Shown here in pieces: positions 42,189-52,051 of a stretch of 62,179 nt of DNA (the first letter of the stretch is position 1; each line of letters opens with the position of its first letter). Below the pieces are notes generated by a model that saw only the letters and a program-made list of their open reading frames with translations, had not been told where the DNA came from and searched no databases. Both the position numbers and the translations under genes were made by a program. Origin of the DNA: Pseudonocardia halophobica (GTDB taxonomy: Bacteria > Actinomycetota > Actinomycetes > Mycobacteriales > Pseudonocardiaceae); the NCBI RefSeq assembly GCF_027922425.1, contig NZ_BSFQ01000044.1, forward strand, positions 1 to 62,179. The letters are read 5' to 3'.

Positions 42189-44345
42189 TCAGGCCGCGGC
42201 AGCCGCCTCCTGGGCGCGCTTGCGCAGGGACTCCGGGACCTCGAAGCGCGGACCGTACTTGGCCGCGAACTCGTCCGCCCGCTTCACGAAGCCGGCGACC
42301 CCGCCCGGGTAGCCCTCGATGTACTGCATCACGCCGCCCGTCCAGGCCGGGTAGCCGATGCCGAAGATCGAGCCGATGTTGGCGTCGGGCACGGTCTCGA
42401 GCACGCCCTCGTCGAAGCAGCGCACCGTCTCGAGGGACTCGATCACCAGCATGCGCTCGGAGAGCTCCTGCAGGTCCACCTCGTGGTTCGTGGCCCCGAA
42501 CTGCTCCCGCAGGCCCGGCCACAGCCGGACGCGCTTGCCCTCGGCGTACTCGTAGAACCCGGCGCCGGAGCTCTTCCCCTTGCGGCCGAACTCGTCGACC
42601 ATGCGGTCCACGATCTCGTCCGCGGGGTGCGGGACCCAGGAGTCGCCGGCGGCCGCCTGCGTCTCCTTGCGGATCTTCTGCGGCAGGGTGAGCGTGAGCT
42701 CGTCCATCAGCTGCAGGACGGGCGCGGGGTAGCCGGCCTGGGCCGACGCCTGCTCGATCGTCTGCGGGTCGATGCCCTCGGCGAGCATCGAGATGCCCTC
42801 GTTGACGAACGTCCCGATCACGCGGCTGGTGAAGAACCCGCGCGAGTCGTTGACGACGATCGGGGTCTTGCGGATCCCGAGGGTGACGTCGAAGGCCTTG
42901 GCCAGCGTGGCGTCGGAGGTCCGCTCGCCCTTGATGATCTCGACCAGCGGCATCTTGTCCACCGGTGAGAAGAAGTGCAGGCCGATGAAGTCGCCGGGCC
43001 GGTCGAGGCCGGCCGCGAGCTCGGTGATCGGCAGCGTGGAGGTGTTCGAGCAGAGCAGCGCGTCCGGCTCGACGACCTTCATCGCCTCGCGGAAGACCTC
43101 CTGCTTGAGCTCCACCGACTCGAAGACGGCCTCGATGACGATGTCGCAGCCCGCGAGGTCGTCGTAGTCCGCGGTGGGGGTGATGCGCCCGAGCAGCGCC
43201 TCGCCCTTCTCCACGGTCACCTTGCCGCGCTTGACGCCCTTCGCGACCAGGCCCTCGGAGTAGCCCTTGCCCTTCTCGGCCGCCTCCAGCGAGACGTCCT
43301 TGAGCACGACCTCCCACCCGGCCTGGGCGCAGACGTACGCGATGCCCGCGCCCATCATCCCGGCGCCGAGCACGGCGACCTTGCGCGGCGTGTACCGGTC
43401 GTACCCGTCCGGGCGCGACTTGCCGCCGTTGATGGCCTGCAGGTCGAAGAAGAACGCCTTGGTCATGTTCTTCGACACCTGGCCCACGACCAGGTCCACG
43501 AAGTAGCGGCTCTCGATGCGCAGGGCGGTGTCGAAGTCCACCTGCGCGCCCTCGACCGCGGCCGAGAGGATGTTGCGCGGGGCGGGCATCGGCGCGCCCT
43601 TGAGCTGCTTGCGCAGGTTCGCCGGGAAGGCCGGCAGGATCGCGGCGAGCTTCGGGTTCGACGGCGTGCCACCCGGGATCTTGTAGCCGGGGGTGTCCCA
43701 CGGCTGCTTCGCCTCGGGGTTCGCCGCGATCCAGGCCTTGGCCCTGGTCAGCATCTCCTCCTTCGAGGAGGCCAGCTCGTGGAGCACGCCCAGCTCCAGA
43801 GCCTTCTCCGGCGTGAGCCGCTGGCCCTGCGCGAGCACGTTCATGAACCCGCCTGCGATGCCGAGCAGCCGGGTGATGCGGGTGACGCCGCCGCCCCCGG
43901 GCAGCAGGCCCAGGGTGACCTCGGGCAGGCCGTAGACCACGCCCTTCGCGTCGAGGCCGATCCGGTGGTGGCAGGCGAGCCCGATCTCCAGGCCGCCGCC
44001 GAGCGCGGTGCCGTTCATCGCCGCGACGACGGGCCGGCCCAGCTTCTCGAGCCGGCGCAGCTGCGCCTTGACCTCGGTGACGTTCTCGAACACCGCCGGG
44101 CCGTCGTCCGGCTTGGCCGAGATCAGGTCGTCGAGGTTGCCGCCGGCGAAGAAGGTCTTCTTGGCCGAGGTGATCACGACGCCGGTGATGTCGTCCTTCG
44201 CGGCCTCGAGCTCGGTGATCACCTCGCCCATGGCCTGCTTGTAGGCGTCGTTCATGGTGTTGGCGCTGGCGTTCGGGTCGTCCAGGGTGACGATCGCGAC
44301 CCCGTCGGAGTCCTTCTCCCAGCGCACGGCCTTCTGGTCGGTCAC
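42189..44345 (-). CDS. fadB: Fatty acid oxidation multifunctional protein (enoyl-CoA hydratase / 3-hydroxyacyl-CoA dehydrogenase)
   Basis: Seven hundred eighteen residues. Residues 1-200 form the crotonase domain (GNLDDLISAKP, ALGGGLEIGLACHHRIGL with the oxyanion-hole GG, EVTLGLLPGGGGVTRITRLLG with both catalytic acid positions). The NAD domain opens at VAVLGAGMMGAGIAYVCAQA (about 338) and the dehydrogenase C-terminal domains contain FSPVDKMPLVEIIKG and the catalytic His in GLHFFSPV. It performs hydration and NAD-dependent oxidation in beta-oxidation. The GTG lies 14 bp after the fadA stop, so the two are one operon, like actinobacterial FadB-FadA pairs. Confidence 0.93.
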   Translation of the reverse strand: MTDQKAVRWEKDSDGVAIVTLDDPNASANTMNDAYKQAMGEVITELEAAKDDITGVVITSAKKTFFAGGNLDDLISAKPDDGPAVFENVTEVKAQLRRLEKLGRPVVAAMNGTALGGGLEIGLACHHRIGLDAKGVVYGLPEVTLGLLPGGGGVTRITRLLGIAGGFMNVLAQGQRLTPEKALELGVLHELASSKEEMLTRAKAWIAANPEAKQPWDTPGYKIPGGTPSNPKLAAILPAFPANLRKQLKGAPMPAPRNILSAAVEGAQVDFDTALRIESRYFVDLVVGQVSKNMTKAFFFDLQAINGGKSRPDGYDRYTPRKVAVLGAGMMGAGIAYVCAQAGWEVVLKDVSLEAAEKGKGYSEGLVAKGVKRGKVTVEKGEALLGRITPTADYDDLAGCDIVIEAVFESVELKQEVFREAMKVVEPDALLCSNTSTLPITELAAGLDRPGDFIGLHFFSPVDKMPLVEIIKGERTSDATLAKAFDVTLGIRKTPIVVNDSRGFFTSRVIGTFVNEGISMLAEGIDPQTIEQASAQAGYPAPVLQLMDELTLTLPQKIRKETQAAAGDSWVPHPADEIVDRMVDEFGRKGKSSGAGFYEYAEGKRVRLWPGLREQFGATNHEVDLQELSERMLVIESLETVRCFDEGVLETVPDANIGSIFGIGYPAWTGGVMQYIEGYPGGVAGFVKRADEFAAKYGPRFEVPESLRKRAQEAAAAA

Positions 44346-44359
44346 TGCTGTCGTTCCCC

Positions 44360-45592
<1,233 letters not shown>

Positions 45593-45654
45593 GCGAACCC
45601 TCTCGTGAAGAAGTCTGCCCGGAGCGCAGGCGGTGGCGCCGCCCCGCGTCCGAT

Positions 45655-45711
45655 CGTGACACCAGAATTGTTACAGCAGGACTGTCACATGGGTCAACCC
45701 GTGCCGTAACC
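45655..45711. promoter_or_regulatory. fadA promoter with three phased 7-bp operator elements
   Basis: Heptamers CGTGACA (45655-45661), TGTTACA (45669-45675) and TGTCACA (45683-45689) recur exactly every 14 bp; the outer two also form an inverted repeat GTGACA...TGTCAC. On the minus strand TTGACC (about 45696-45691) and AACAAT/TAACAA (about 45673-45667) are spaced by 18-19 bases, the long spacing on which MerR proteins act. The divergent MerR gene starts at 45719. The whole control region of both genes is therefore contained here. Confidence 0.55.
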
Positions 45712-45718
45712 TGCCGCC

Positions 45719-46498
45719 ATGGCAGCACCAGCGCCTGCGGGACCCGATCCCGAGCTCCTCACGGTCGACCAGCTGGCCGCCCGCACCGGCACCACGGTGC
45801 GGACGATCCGCTACTACGCAGGTCGCGGGCTCCTCCCGCCGCCGCAGCTGCGCGGGCGCACCGGGCTGTACGGGCCGGACCACGTCGCCCGGCTGCTCCT
45901 GGTCGCCGAGCTCTCCGACCTCGGCTTCACCCTGACGGCGATCGAGCGGCACCTCGAGCGGCTCCCCCACTCGGCCGGGCCGGAGGAGCTCGCGTTGCAG
46001 CTCGCGCTGCTCACGCCGTGGGCGCCCGAGCAGCTCGACGAGGTCGACCACGCCGGGCTGGAGGCCAAGGCCGGGCGCCGGCTCGACGAGGGGGCCGTCG
46101 ACAAGCTGGTCGCCTACGGCGCCGTCGAGCCCGTGGACGGGGACCGCTACCGCGTGCAGGGCCCGATCGCGCTCGGCGCGGGGCTCGACGCGCTGGACTT
46201 CGGGCTGCCGGCCGACTTCTGGCGCCGCTCCCGCGAGGTCATCGACCGGCACACCTCCGCGCTCGCCGACGACCTGATGACGCTGTTCCAGGAGGAGGTC
46301 CTGCAGCCGTACCGGGACGCGGGCCGCCCCGCCGAGCAGCGGTCCCGGCTGGCGGCGGCGCTCTCCCGGCTCAAGCCCGTCACGGTGCAAGGCGTGGTCA
46401 CGGCGTTCGGGCGCGCAGTGAACCGGACGATCCGGGAGCGCTCCGAGCACCCGCCCGCGCGGCGCTCGCCGCAGACCGGGGCCACCTCCGGCGGGTGA
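45719..46498 (+). CDS. MerR-family regulator divergent from fadAB
   Basis: Two hundred fifty-nine residues. The winged helix is LTVDQLAARTGTTVRTIRYY (about 15-34) with AGRGLLPPPQLRGRTGLYGP after it, then helices and a long C-terminal effector region (about 90-240) that is not a metal-binding loop. No Cys cluster is present, so it is not a metal or SoxR type. Its position opposite fadA and the operator-like repeats between suggest control of beta-oxidation by an acyl-CoA or fatty acid; that is inference. Confidence 0.85.
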   Translation: MAAPAPAGPDPELLTVDQLAARTGTTVRTIRYYAGRGLLPPPQLRGRTGLYGPDHVARLLLVAELSDLGFTLTAIERHLERLPHSAGPEELALQLALLTPWAPEQLDEVDHAGLEAKAGRRLDEGAVDKLVAYGAVEPVDGDRYRVQGPIALGAGLDALDFGLPADFWRRSREVIDRHTSALADDLMTLFQEEVLQPYRDAGRPAEQRSRLAAALSRLKPVTVQGVVTAFGRAVNRTIRERSEHPPARRSPQTGATSGG

Positions 46499-46588
46499 CC
46501 CGCCGCCCCGGATCCGCGGCGAGACTGGCCGCTCGCGCGGAGGGAGGCATCGGGTGGGAGGCGTGGGGCAACCGGCCGGACACGGCGG

Positions 46589-47116
46589 ATGAACAGCCGC
46601 CCGGAGCGCCTCGGGTCCCGGCGGCGCCAGGCCGTGGCCTCCCTGACCCGCTCCGTGCTCACCACCGTGCTGCTGGTCGTCGTCTACTACCGGGCCCCCC
46701 TCGACCGGGGGATCAATCCCGGGACCCTGTTCTGGTTCGTGGCCGGCCTGGTCGCGCTCGCCCTCGCGGTCGTGTGGCAGACCCGGGCCATCATCCGGTC
46801 CGACGTGCCCCGGCTGCGCGCGGCCGAGACCGCGATGATCGGCCTGCCCGCACTCCTTCTGCTCTACGCGTCGGTCTACACGGTCATGTCGACCGCCGCG
46901 CCCGCGTCGTTCACGCAGAACCTCGGCCGCACGGACGCGCTGTACTTCACCGTGACCGTGTTCGCGACGGTCGGGTTCGGCGACATCACGCCCGTCTCGC
47001 AGGTCGCGCGGATCATCGTGACGACGCAGATGGTCACCGGGCTGCTCGCCGTCGGCGTGGTGGCGAAGCTGCTGCTCGGCGCCGTACAGCGGGCCACCAC
47101 GAAGAACGGCGGGTGA
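46589..47116 (+). CDS. Potassium channel family protein
   Basis: One hundred seventy-five residues with four hydrophobic helices. The pore segment ALYFTVTVFATVGFGDITPV holds the selectivity filter TVGFGD (about residues 132-137), flanked by the last two helices; two extra helices precede them. There is no RCK or cyclic-nucleotide domain. Fewer than 30 residues follow the last helix. Ion conduction is predicted from the filter only. Confidence 0.85.
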   Translation: MNSRPERLGSRRRQAVASLTRSVLTTVLLVVVYYRAPLDRGINPGTLFWFVAGLVALALAVVWQTRAIIRSDVPRLRAAETAMIGLPALLLLYASVYTVMSTAAPASFTQNLGRTDALYFTVTVFATVGFGDITPVSQVARIIVTTQMVTGLLAVGVVAKLLLGAVQRATTKNGG

Positions 47117-47125
47117 CGGGCGGCG

Positions 47126-47398
47126 TCAGGACCGCCGGACGCGCGGGCGGGCCGTCCGGCAGGACGGCAGCGTCGGGCCGGGTGTGGGGCCGGGCGCCGG
47201 GCGCGGCACCACCCGGGCGGGACGGGCCCGCGTCCTGGCGACCGCCGCGGCCCGCGACCGGGGGTTCCGCGCCGCGCCGGGCGCGGGCCGGCGCCGCGCC
47301 GGGGCGAGCAGGGCCGCCTCGAGCCGGGCGAGCAGCAGGACGGCCAGCATGAGCAGCACCGGCAGGCCAAGCGCGACCGGCAGCAGGACGAGCAGCAC
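47126..47398 (-). CDS. Possible small single-helix membrane protein
   Basis: A frame of 90 codons from a GTG at 47398 with GGGAGGGGG 6 bases upstream. It would give one long membrane helix (LLVLLPVALGLPVLLMLAVL) and an Arg/Pro/Ala-rich tail with no recognisable domain. The good ribosome binding site and the placement after another small membrane gene support it; the low-complexity tail argues against. Otherwise 47117-47509 would be unexplained. Confidence 0.4.
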   Translation of the reverse strand: MLLVLLPVALGLPVLLMLAVLLLARLEAALLAPARRRPAPGAARNPRSRAAAVARTRARPARVVPRPAPGPTPGPTLPSCRTARPRVRRS

Positions 47399-47509
47399 GT
47401 GGAACCCCCTCCCGGCGCGGCCGTCCCACGCGGCGGCCGCACCTCCCCCAGGCACGGTCCATCGTCCGGCCGCGCCGACCGGTCGCATCACCTCGCGCAG
47501 GTGATCCCG

Positions 47510-47791
47510 TCAGGCCGTGACCCTCCTCCCCCGGCGGCCGTAGCGCCGGCTGCCGGCGTACCCCGACAGGTCGATCAGGAAGGCGAGGGCCAGCCAGACG
47601 GCGTCGAACCCGTGGATCCCGCCGGGCGCGACGAGGACGTAGACCAGCGTCGTGAGCGGCAGGAACACGATGCCGAGGATCGGCCACAGGACGGTGTCGA
47701 AGGTGGCGTTCCAGCGGACGGGGTCGACGAGCCACCACAGCACGTCCACGATCCGCGGCCCGAACAGCAGCAGTCCGACGAACAGGCACAC
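47510..47791 (-). CDS. Small conserved membrane protein
   Basis: Ninety-three residues with two to three membrane helices: CLFVGLLLFGPRIVDVLWWL, WPILGIVFLPLTTLVYVLVA and AVWLALAFLIDLSGYAGSRR. The pattern with W-rich first helix, P-turn and a basic tail resembles small PLDc_N-like or hypothetical membrane proteins of actinomycetes. It lies 12 bp after the GH15 stop on the same strand and may share its transcript. Function unknown. Confidence 0.65.
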   Translation of the reverse strand: MCLFVGLLLFGPRIVDVLWWLVDPVRWNATFDTVLWPILGIVFLPLTTLVYVLVAPGGIHGFDAVWLALAFLIDLSGYAGSRRYGRRGRRVTA

Positions 47792-47803
47792 GGTGTCCTC
47801 CCG

Positions 47804-49624
47804 TCAGCGCCGGCGGTCCAGCGCGGCGTCGAGCGTGGTGGCCGCGTCGATCAGCGCGAGGTGGGTGAACGCCTGCGGGAAGTTGCCGATCTGCTCACCG
47901 GTGAGGGCGATCTCCTCGGAGTAGAGGCCCAGGTGGTTGGCGTAGGTCAGCATCTTCTCGAACGCCTGCCGCGCCTGGTCGAGCCGGCCCGCCCGGGCGA
48001 GCGCGTCGACCCAGGCGAAGGAGCACAGCGAGAACGTGCCCTCGGAACCGCGCAGCCCGTCCGGCGAGGCGGCCGGGTCGTAGCGGTACACCAGGCTGTC
48101 GGTGACCAGCTCGGCCTCCATCGCGTCGAGCGTGGAGATCCACATCGGGTCCTCCGGCGTGATGAAGCCGACGGTCGCCATGCGCAGCAGGGAGGAGTCG
48201 AGGACCTCCGTGTCGTAGTGCTGCACGAACGCGCCGCGGCGGGCGTTCCAGCCGCGCTCCATGACCTGGCGGTAGATCCGATCGCGCTCCTCGCGCCACC
48301 GCTCCAGCGGCGCCGGGCGGCCGGACTCGATCGCCTGCCGGATGCCGCGGTCGAGCGCGACCCACCCCATCACGCGGCCGTAGGTGAAGGACTGCCGGCC
48401 GCCGCGGGTCTCCCAGATGCCCTCCTCCGGCTGGTCCCAGTGCTCACAGAGCCAGTCGAGGACCTCGGTCATCGCCTGCCATCCGCGGTGCGGGGCACGG
48501 AGCCCGGCCCGGTCCAGCGCCGCGATGCTGTCCGCGGCCTCGCCGTAGATGTCGAGCTGGAGCTGCTCGGCCGCGCCGTTGCCGATCCGGACGGGGGACG
48601 AGCCGCGGTATCCGGACCAGTGCTCGAGGATCTCCTCCTTGAGGTCCGAGGAGCCGTCGACGCGGTACATGATGTTGAGCGGGCCGCCCTCGCCGCCGAT
48701 CCGCTCCCGCACCCGGTCGCCCAGCCACCCGCCGAACCGCGACGCCTCGTCGACGAAGCCCATCTTGAGCAGCGAGAACACCGAGAACGACGCGTCGCGC
48801 ACCCAGGTGTAGCGGTAGTCCCAGTTGCGCTCGCCCCCGACCTGCTCGGGCAGGGCCGCGGTCGGGGCCGCGACCAGCCCGCCCGACGGGTCGTAGGTCA
48901 GCAGCTTCAGCGTGATCGCCGACCGGTTCACCATCTCCCGCCACCGCCCGCGGTACGTGGAGCGGGAGAGCCAGGTGTGCCAGAAGGCCACGGTGTCGTC
49001 GAAGAGCCGGTTGATCTCCTCGACCCTGATCTCGCGCGGCGGGTCCGTGGCGTCGGCCTCGAGCACCACCCCGCGCAGCTCGCCGGCGGCGAGCTCCAGG
49101 GTGAACCCGACGTCGCCCTCCTCGACCTTGACCTGCGCGATGCGCGGGTCCTCCGGCTCGCGGACGGGGTTCAGGGTCAACGTGAGCGCGTCGGTGGCGA
49201 ACACCGCGCCCTGATCCGTGACCTCGGTCCGGTGCGCGCGCCGGCCGTAGTCGAAGCGCGGCGCGATGTGCCCCGCGAAGCGCATCCGCCCCCGCACGCA
49301 GCGCACCATCCGGACCAGTCGGCTCCCGCCGTTGTGCCGGCCCAGGACCGGCATGAAGTCGGCGACCTCGCCGACGCCGGAGTCGGTGAAGAAGCGCGTG
49401 ACCAGCACGGCCGAGTCCGGGAAGTACATCTGCCGGGAGGTGTGCGGATCCACCGGGGCCAGCCGGAAGTGGCCGCCGCGCTCGTCGTCGAGCAGGGCGC
49501 CGAACACGCTGGGCGAGTCGACGCGCGGGCAGCAGAACCAGTCGACCGTGCCCTCGGTGCTGACCAGGGCGGACGTGTGGAGGTCGCCGATGAGTCCGTG
49601 GTCGGCGATCGCGGTCTCGGTCAT
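47804..49624 (-). CDS. Glycoside hydrolase family 15 protein (trehalase/glucoamylase type)
   Basis: Six hundred six residues. The N-terminal beta-sandwich starts IADHGLIGDLHTSALVSTEG with TVDWFCCPRVDSPSVF, the standard opening of actinobacterial GH15 trehalase-like enzymes. The (alpha/alpha)6 barrel contains NWDYRYTWVRDASFSVFSLL (about 265), WDQPEEGIWETRGG with the general-acid Glu (about 415) and GLYSEEIALTGEQIGNFPQA (about 570) with the base Glu. No signal peptide. It probably splits trehalose or alpha-glucosides in the cytoplasm. Confidence 0.88.
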   Translation of the reverse strand: MTETAIADHGLIGDLHTSALVSTEGTVDWFCCPRVDSPSVFGALLDDERGGHFRLAPVDPHTSRQMYFPDSAVLVTRFFTDSGVGEVADFMPVLGRHNGGSRLVRMVRCVRGRMRFAGHIAPRFDYGRRAHRTEVTDQGAVFATDALTLTLNPVREPEDPRIAQVKVEEGDVGFTLELAAGELRGVVLEADATDPPREIRVEEINRLFDDTVAFWHTWLSRSTYRGRWREMVNRSAITLKLLTYDPSGGLVAAPTAALPEQVGGERNWDYRYTWVRDASFSVFSLLKMGFVDEASRFGGWLGDRVRERIGGEGGPLNIMYRVDGSSDLKEEILEHWSGYRGSSPVRIGNGAAEQLQLDIYGEAADSIAALDRAGLRAPHRGWQAMTEVLDWLCEHWDQPEEGIWETRGGRQSFTYGRVMGWVALDRGIRQAIESGRPAPLERWREERDRIYRQVMERGWNARRGAFVQHYDTEVLDSSLLRMATVGFITPEDPMWISTLDAMEAELVTDSLVYRYDPAASPDGLRGSEGTFSLCSFAWVDALARAGRLDQARQAFEKMLTYANHLGLYSEEIALTGEQIGNFPQAFTHLALIDAATTLDAALDRRR

Positions 49625-49733
49625 GGGTTCCTCCTCGACGGCGGCGCTGGTCGCGCCACCGTCGCCCCGCGGGACGGGAGCGGCATCACCCGCCGCGAAC
49701 GATCCCCCTCGGGCACGCCTCTAGGCTCCGGGC

Positions 49734-50138
49734 GTGGCGACGGCGCAGGAGTACGTCCATCCGTGGCACGTCCGGTACCACGAGGTCGACCAGCAGGGCG
49801 TCGTCTTCAACTCCTGGTACCTGGCCTGGTTCGACGAGGCGATGTCCGGTTTCCTCGACCATGCCGGGCTCGCCTACGGCGACCTGGTCGCGGCGGGGTA
49901 CGACGTCCAGCTGGTGCGGTCGGAGATCGACTGGCGGGCCGGGGTCGGCTGGGGCGACCCGGTGGCGATCGCGGTGTCGGCCGGGCGGATCGGCACCACC
50001 AGCTTCGACCTGCACTTCGAGGTGCGCCGCGGGGACGAGGTCACGTGCGTGGGCCGCACCGTCTACGTCGTGATCGCCACGGACGGCTCCGGCAAGCGCC
50101 CGCTCCCCGACCTGCTCCGCAAGGCTCTCGAGAAATAG
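49734..50138 (+). CDS. Hotdog-fold acyl-CoA thioesterase (4HBT/YbgC type)
   Basis: One hundred thirty-four residues. HVRYHEVDQQGVVFNSWYLA (about 12-31) is the 4-hydroxybenzoyl-CoA thioesterase/YbgC signature, with the catalytic Asp in the VDQQG loop, followed by the hotdog helix and strands (EIDWRAGVGWGDPVAIAVSA). It hydrolyses acyl-CoA; chain type unknown. The gene is 37 bp upstream of a MerR gene and divergent from GH15. GTG start. Confidence 0.85.
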   Translation: MATAQEYVHPWHVRYHEVDQQGVVFNSWYLAWFDEAMSGFLDHAGLAYGDLVAAGYDVQLVRSEIDWRAGVGWGDPVAIAVSAGRIGTTSFDLHFEVRRGDEVTCVGRTVYVVIATDGSGKRPLPDLLRKALEK

Positions 50139-50168
50139 TGGACAGCGTCGCTATCGGATAGTTAAAGT
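50139..50168 (+). promoter_or_regulatory. Candidate MerR-type promoter, leaderless
   Basis: TGGACA (50139-50144) directly after the thioesterase stop, an 18-base spacer holding the palindrome CTATC-G-GATAG (50151-50161), then TAAAGT (50163-50168). The ATG of the MerR gene follows 7 bases later, so the transcript would begin at or next to the start codon. A long spacer with a central palindrome is typical of MerR autoregulated promoters. Confidence 0.55.
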
Positions 50169-50175
50169 ATCGGCC

Positions 50176-50853
50176 ATGCGCATGGCCGAGCTGAGCCGCG
50201 TGACCGGGGTGCCGGTCGCGACGATCAAGTACTACCTCCGCGAGGGGCTCCTCCCCCGCGGGGAGGTCACGACCTCGCCGAACCAGGCGCGGTACGGCCA
50301 GGAGCACGTCCGCAGGCTCGCGCTCGTCCGGTCGCTGGTGGAGGTCGGCGGCCTGTCGATCGCCGCGGTGCGGGCCGTCCTCGCCGCGATCGACGACCCG
50401 GCCGTCCCGCTGCACGACACCCTCGGCCTCACCATCGACGCCGCCGACGCGCCCGCGCCTGCCGTCGACGACCCCCTGCACGCGGCCGCCGCCGCACGGC
50501 TCGACGCGATCGTCGCGGAGCGGGGCTGGCGGCTCTCGCCGGACCCGCTGGCCCGCCGGGCCGCGATCGACGTCCTCGCCACGATGCAGCGCGTGACCGG
50601 CGACCGGCTCACCGGCCTGGCCGACGTCTACGCCGAGGCCGCCGAACGGATCGCCGAGGCCGACCTCGACACGGTCACCGCCGTCGAGGACCCCGAGACC
50701 CGCGTGGAGACCGCGCTGGTCGGCACGGTCCTCGGCGAGCGGCTGCTCGCCGCCCTCCGCCGGCTCGCGCAGGAGCACGTGTCCGCCCAACGGTTCCCAC
50801 CGCCCTCCCGGGAGACGCCATGCCCGCCACCACCGGATCCGTCCCGTCCCTGA
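50176..50853 (+). CDS. MerR-family regulator
   Basis: Two hundred twenty-five residues. Helix-turn-helix MRMAELSRVTGVPVATIKYY, wing LREGLLPRGEVTTSPNQARY, then a dimerisation helix and a helical C-terminal domain without metal-ligand cysteines. It probably senses a small organic ligand. The last 34 bp overlap the start of the next membrane protein gene, so that gene is likely its co-transcribed partner. The palindrome in the promoter suggests autoregulation. Confidence 0.85.
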   Translation: MRMAELSRVTGVPVATIKYYLREGLLPRGEVTTSPNQARYGQEHVRRLALVRSLVEVGGLSIAAVRAVLAAIDDPAVPLHDTLGLTIDAADAPAPAVDDPLHAAAAARLDAIVAERGWRLSPDPLARRAAIDVLATMQRVTGDRLTGLADVYAEAAERIAEADLDTVTAVEDPETRVETALVGTVLGERLLAALRRLAQEHVSAQRFPPPSRETPCPPPPDPSRP

Positions 50854-51785
50854 CCCTCCGCGGCGCCCTCGGCTGGCACCGGCCGCTGATGGTGCTCGCC
50901 GTCGCGATGGCCGCGCTGAGCGTCGTCGGCCTCGTCGGGCTCGTCGCCGACGACCGGGTGCTCACCGGGCTGCCGATCTGGGCCAAGCCCACCAAGTTCG
51001 CCCTCTCGACCCTGATCTACGCCGTGACCTGGGCCTGGCTCGTCGCCCTCGTCCGCGAGCACCGGCCCGAGGCGGCCCGGTGGACGCACCGGGCCGGCAC
51101 CGTCGCCGCGGTGCTGCTCGGGGCGGAGTTGGTGATCATCGTCCTGCAGGTCGTGCGGGGCACCACCAGCCACTTCAACCGTACGACCCCGGTCGACTCG
51201 ACCCTCTTCACGATCATGGCGGTCTCGATCGTCGCCGTGTGGCTCGCCTCGCTCTACGCCGCGGCCCAGCTCTACCGGGTCCGCGGGCTCGACCCCGCCC
51301 GCGGCCGGGCGGTCCGCGCCGGCGCGGTGCTCGCCGTCGTCGGGATGGGGCTGGGGGTCCTGATGACGCTGCCGGGGATCGCCGGGCCCACCGCCGCGGC
51401 CGGGATCACCGGGGCGCACACCGTCGGGCTGGCCGACGGCGGGGCGGGCCTGCCGCTGCTCGGCTGGAGCACCGAGGCCGGCGACCTGCGGATCCCGCAC
51501 TTCGTGGGCATGCACGCGCTGCAGGTGCTCCCGCTCGTGCTCGTCGGGCTGGAGCTGCTGGCGGCACGGGTCGCGGTGCTGCGGTCCGTCGACGTCCGGG
51601 CCGGGCTGATCGGGGTCGCCGCGGCCACCTACGCCGGGCTGCTCGCGGTCGTGACGTGGCAGGCGTTGCGGGGGCAGTCGCTGATCGCCCCCGACGCAGC
51701 GACCCTCGCGGTCACCGGCGCCGTCCTCGTGGGTGCGGCGGTGGGGGTGGTCGTGGTGCTGCGGCGGGGACCGGTCGCGGTCTGA
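50820..51785 (+). CDS. Multi-pass membrane protein of unknown function
   Basis: Three hundred twenty-one residues with eight or so membrane helices, such as PLMVLAVAMAALSVVGLVGL and AVLLGAELVIIVLQVVRGTT. The conserved-looking loops are GLPIWAKPTKFALSTLIYAV and DLRIPHFVGMHALQVLPLVL. These occur in a common actinobacterial family without known function. It overlaps the MerR gene by 34 bp and may be its regulated target. Its 3' end resembles the 30-bp repeat that follows. Confidence 0.75.
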   Translation: MPATTGSVPSLTLRGALGWHRPLMVLAVAMAALSVVGLVGLVADDRVLTGLPIWAKPTKFALSTLIYAVTWAWLVALVREHRPEAARWTHRAGTVAAVLLGAELVIIVLQVVRGTTSHFNRTTPVDSTLFTIMAVSIVAVWLASLYAAAQLYRVRGLDPARGRAVRAGAVLAVVGMGLGVLMTLPGIAGPTAAAGITGAHTVGLADGGAGLPLLGWSTEAGDLRIPHFVGMHALQVLPLVLVGLELLAARVAVLRSVDVRAGLIGVAAATYAGLLAVVTWQALRGQSLIAPDAATLAVTGAVLVGAAVGVVVVLRRGPVAV

Positions 51786-51794
51786 GGTGGGGTG

Positions 51795-51884
51795 GTCGTG
51801 GTTCTCGCCGCGCCGGTCGCGGCCGTCGTGGTTCTTGCCGCGCCGGTCGCGGCGGTCGTGGTTCTCGCCGCGCCGGTCGCGGCC
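51795..51884. repeat. Three tandem copies of a 30-bp unit
   Basis: Unit starting GTCGTGGTTCTCGCCGCGCC, copies at 51795-51824, 51825-51854 and 51855-51884, differing by one or two bases. The unit resembles the last 30 bases or so of the upstream gene (around 51750-51785), as if the gene end had been copied several times after its stop codon. The rest of 51786-52051 holds no gene I can support. Confidence 0.8.
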
Positions 51885-52051
51885 TGACCAGGTTCAGGGC
51901 GTTCACGGTGGGTGAAAACCGCAGGTCCCGGATTCGCCGTGGGCGAAGCAGGGTTCCCGGTGGCCCGGCCGACCCTAGCGTCGGCCGGGTCAGGTCCCGC
52001 CGCCGTCGCGACCGCGTTCCGGTCCGCGGCGTCGCCCGCGAGGAGGTACCC

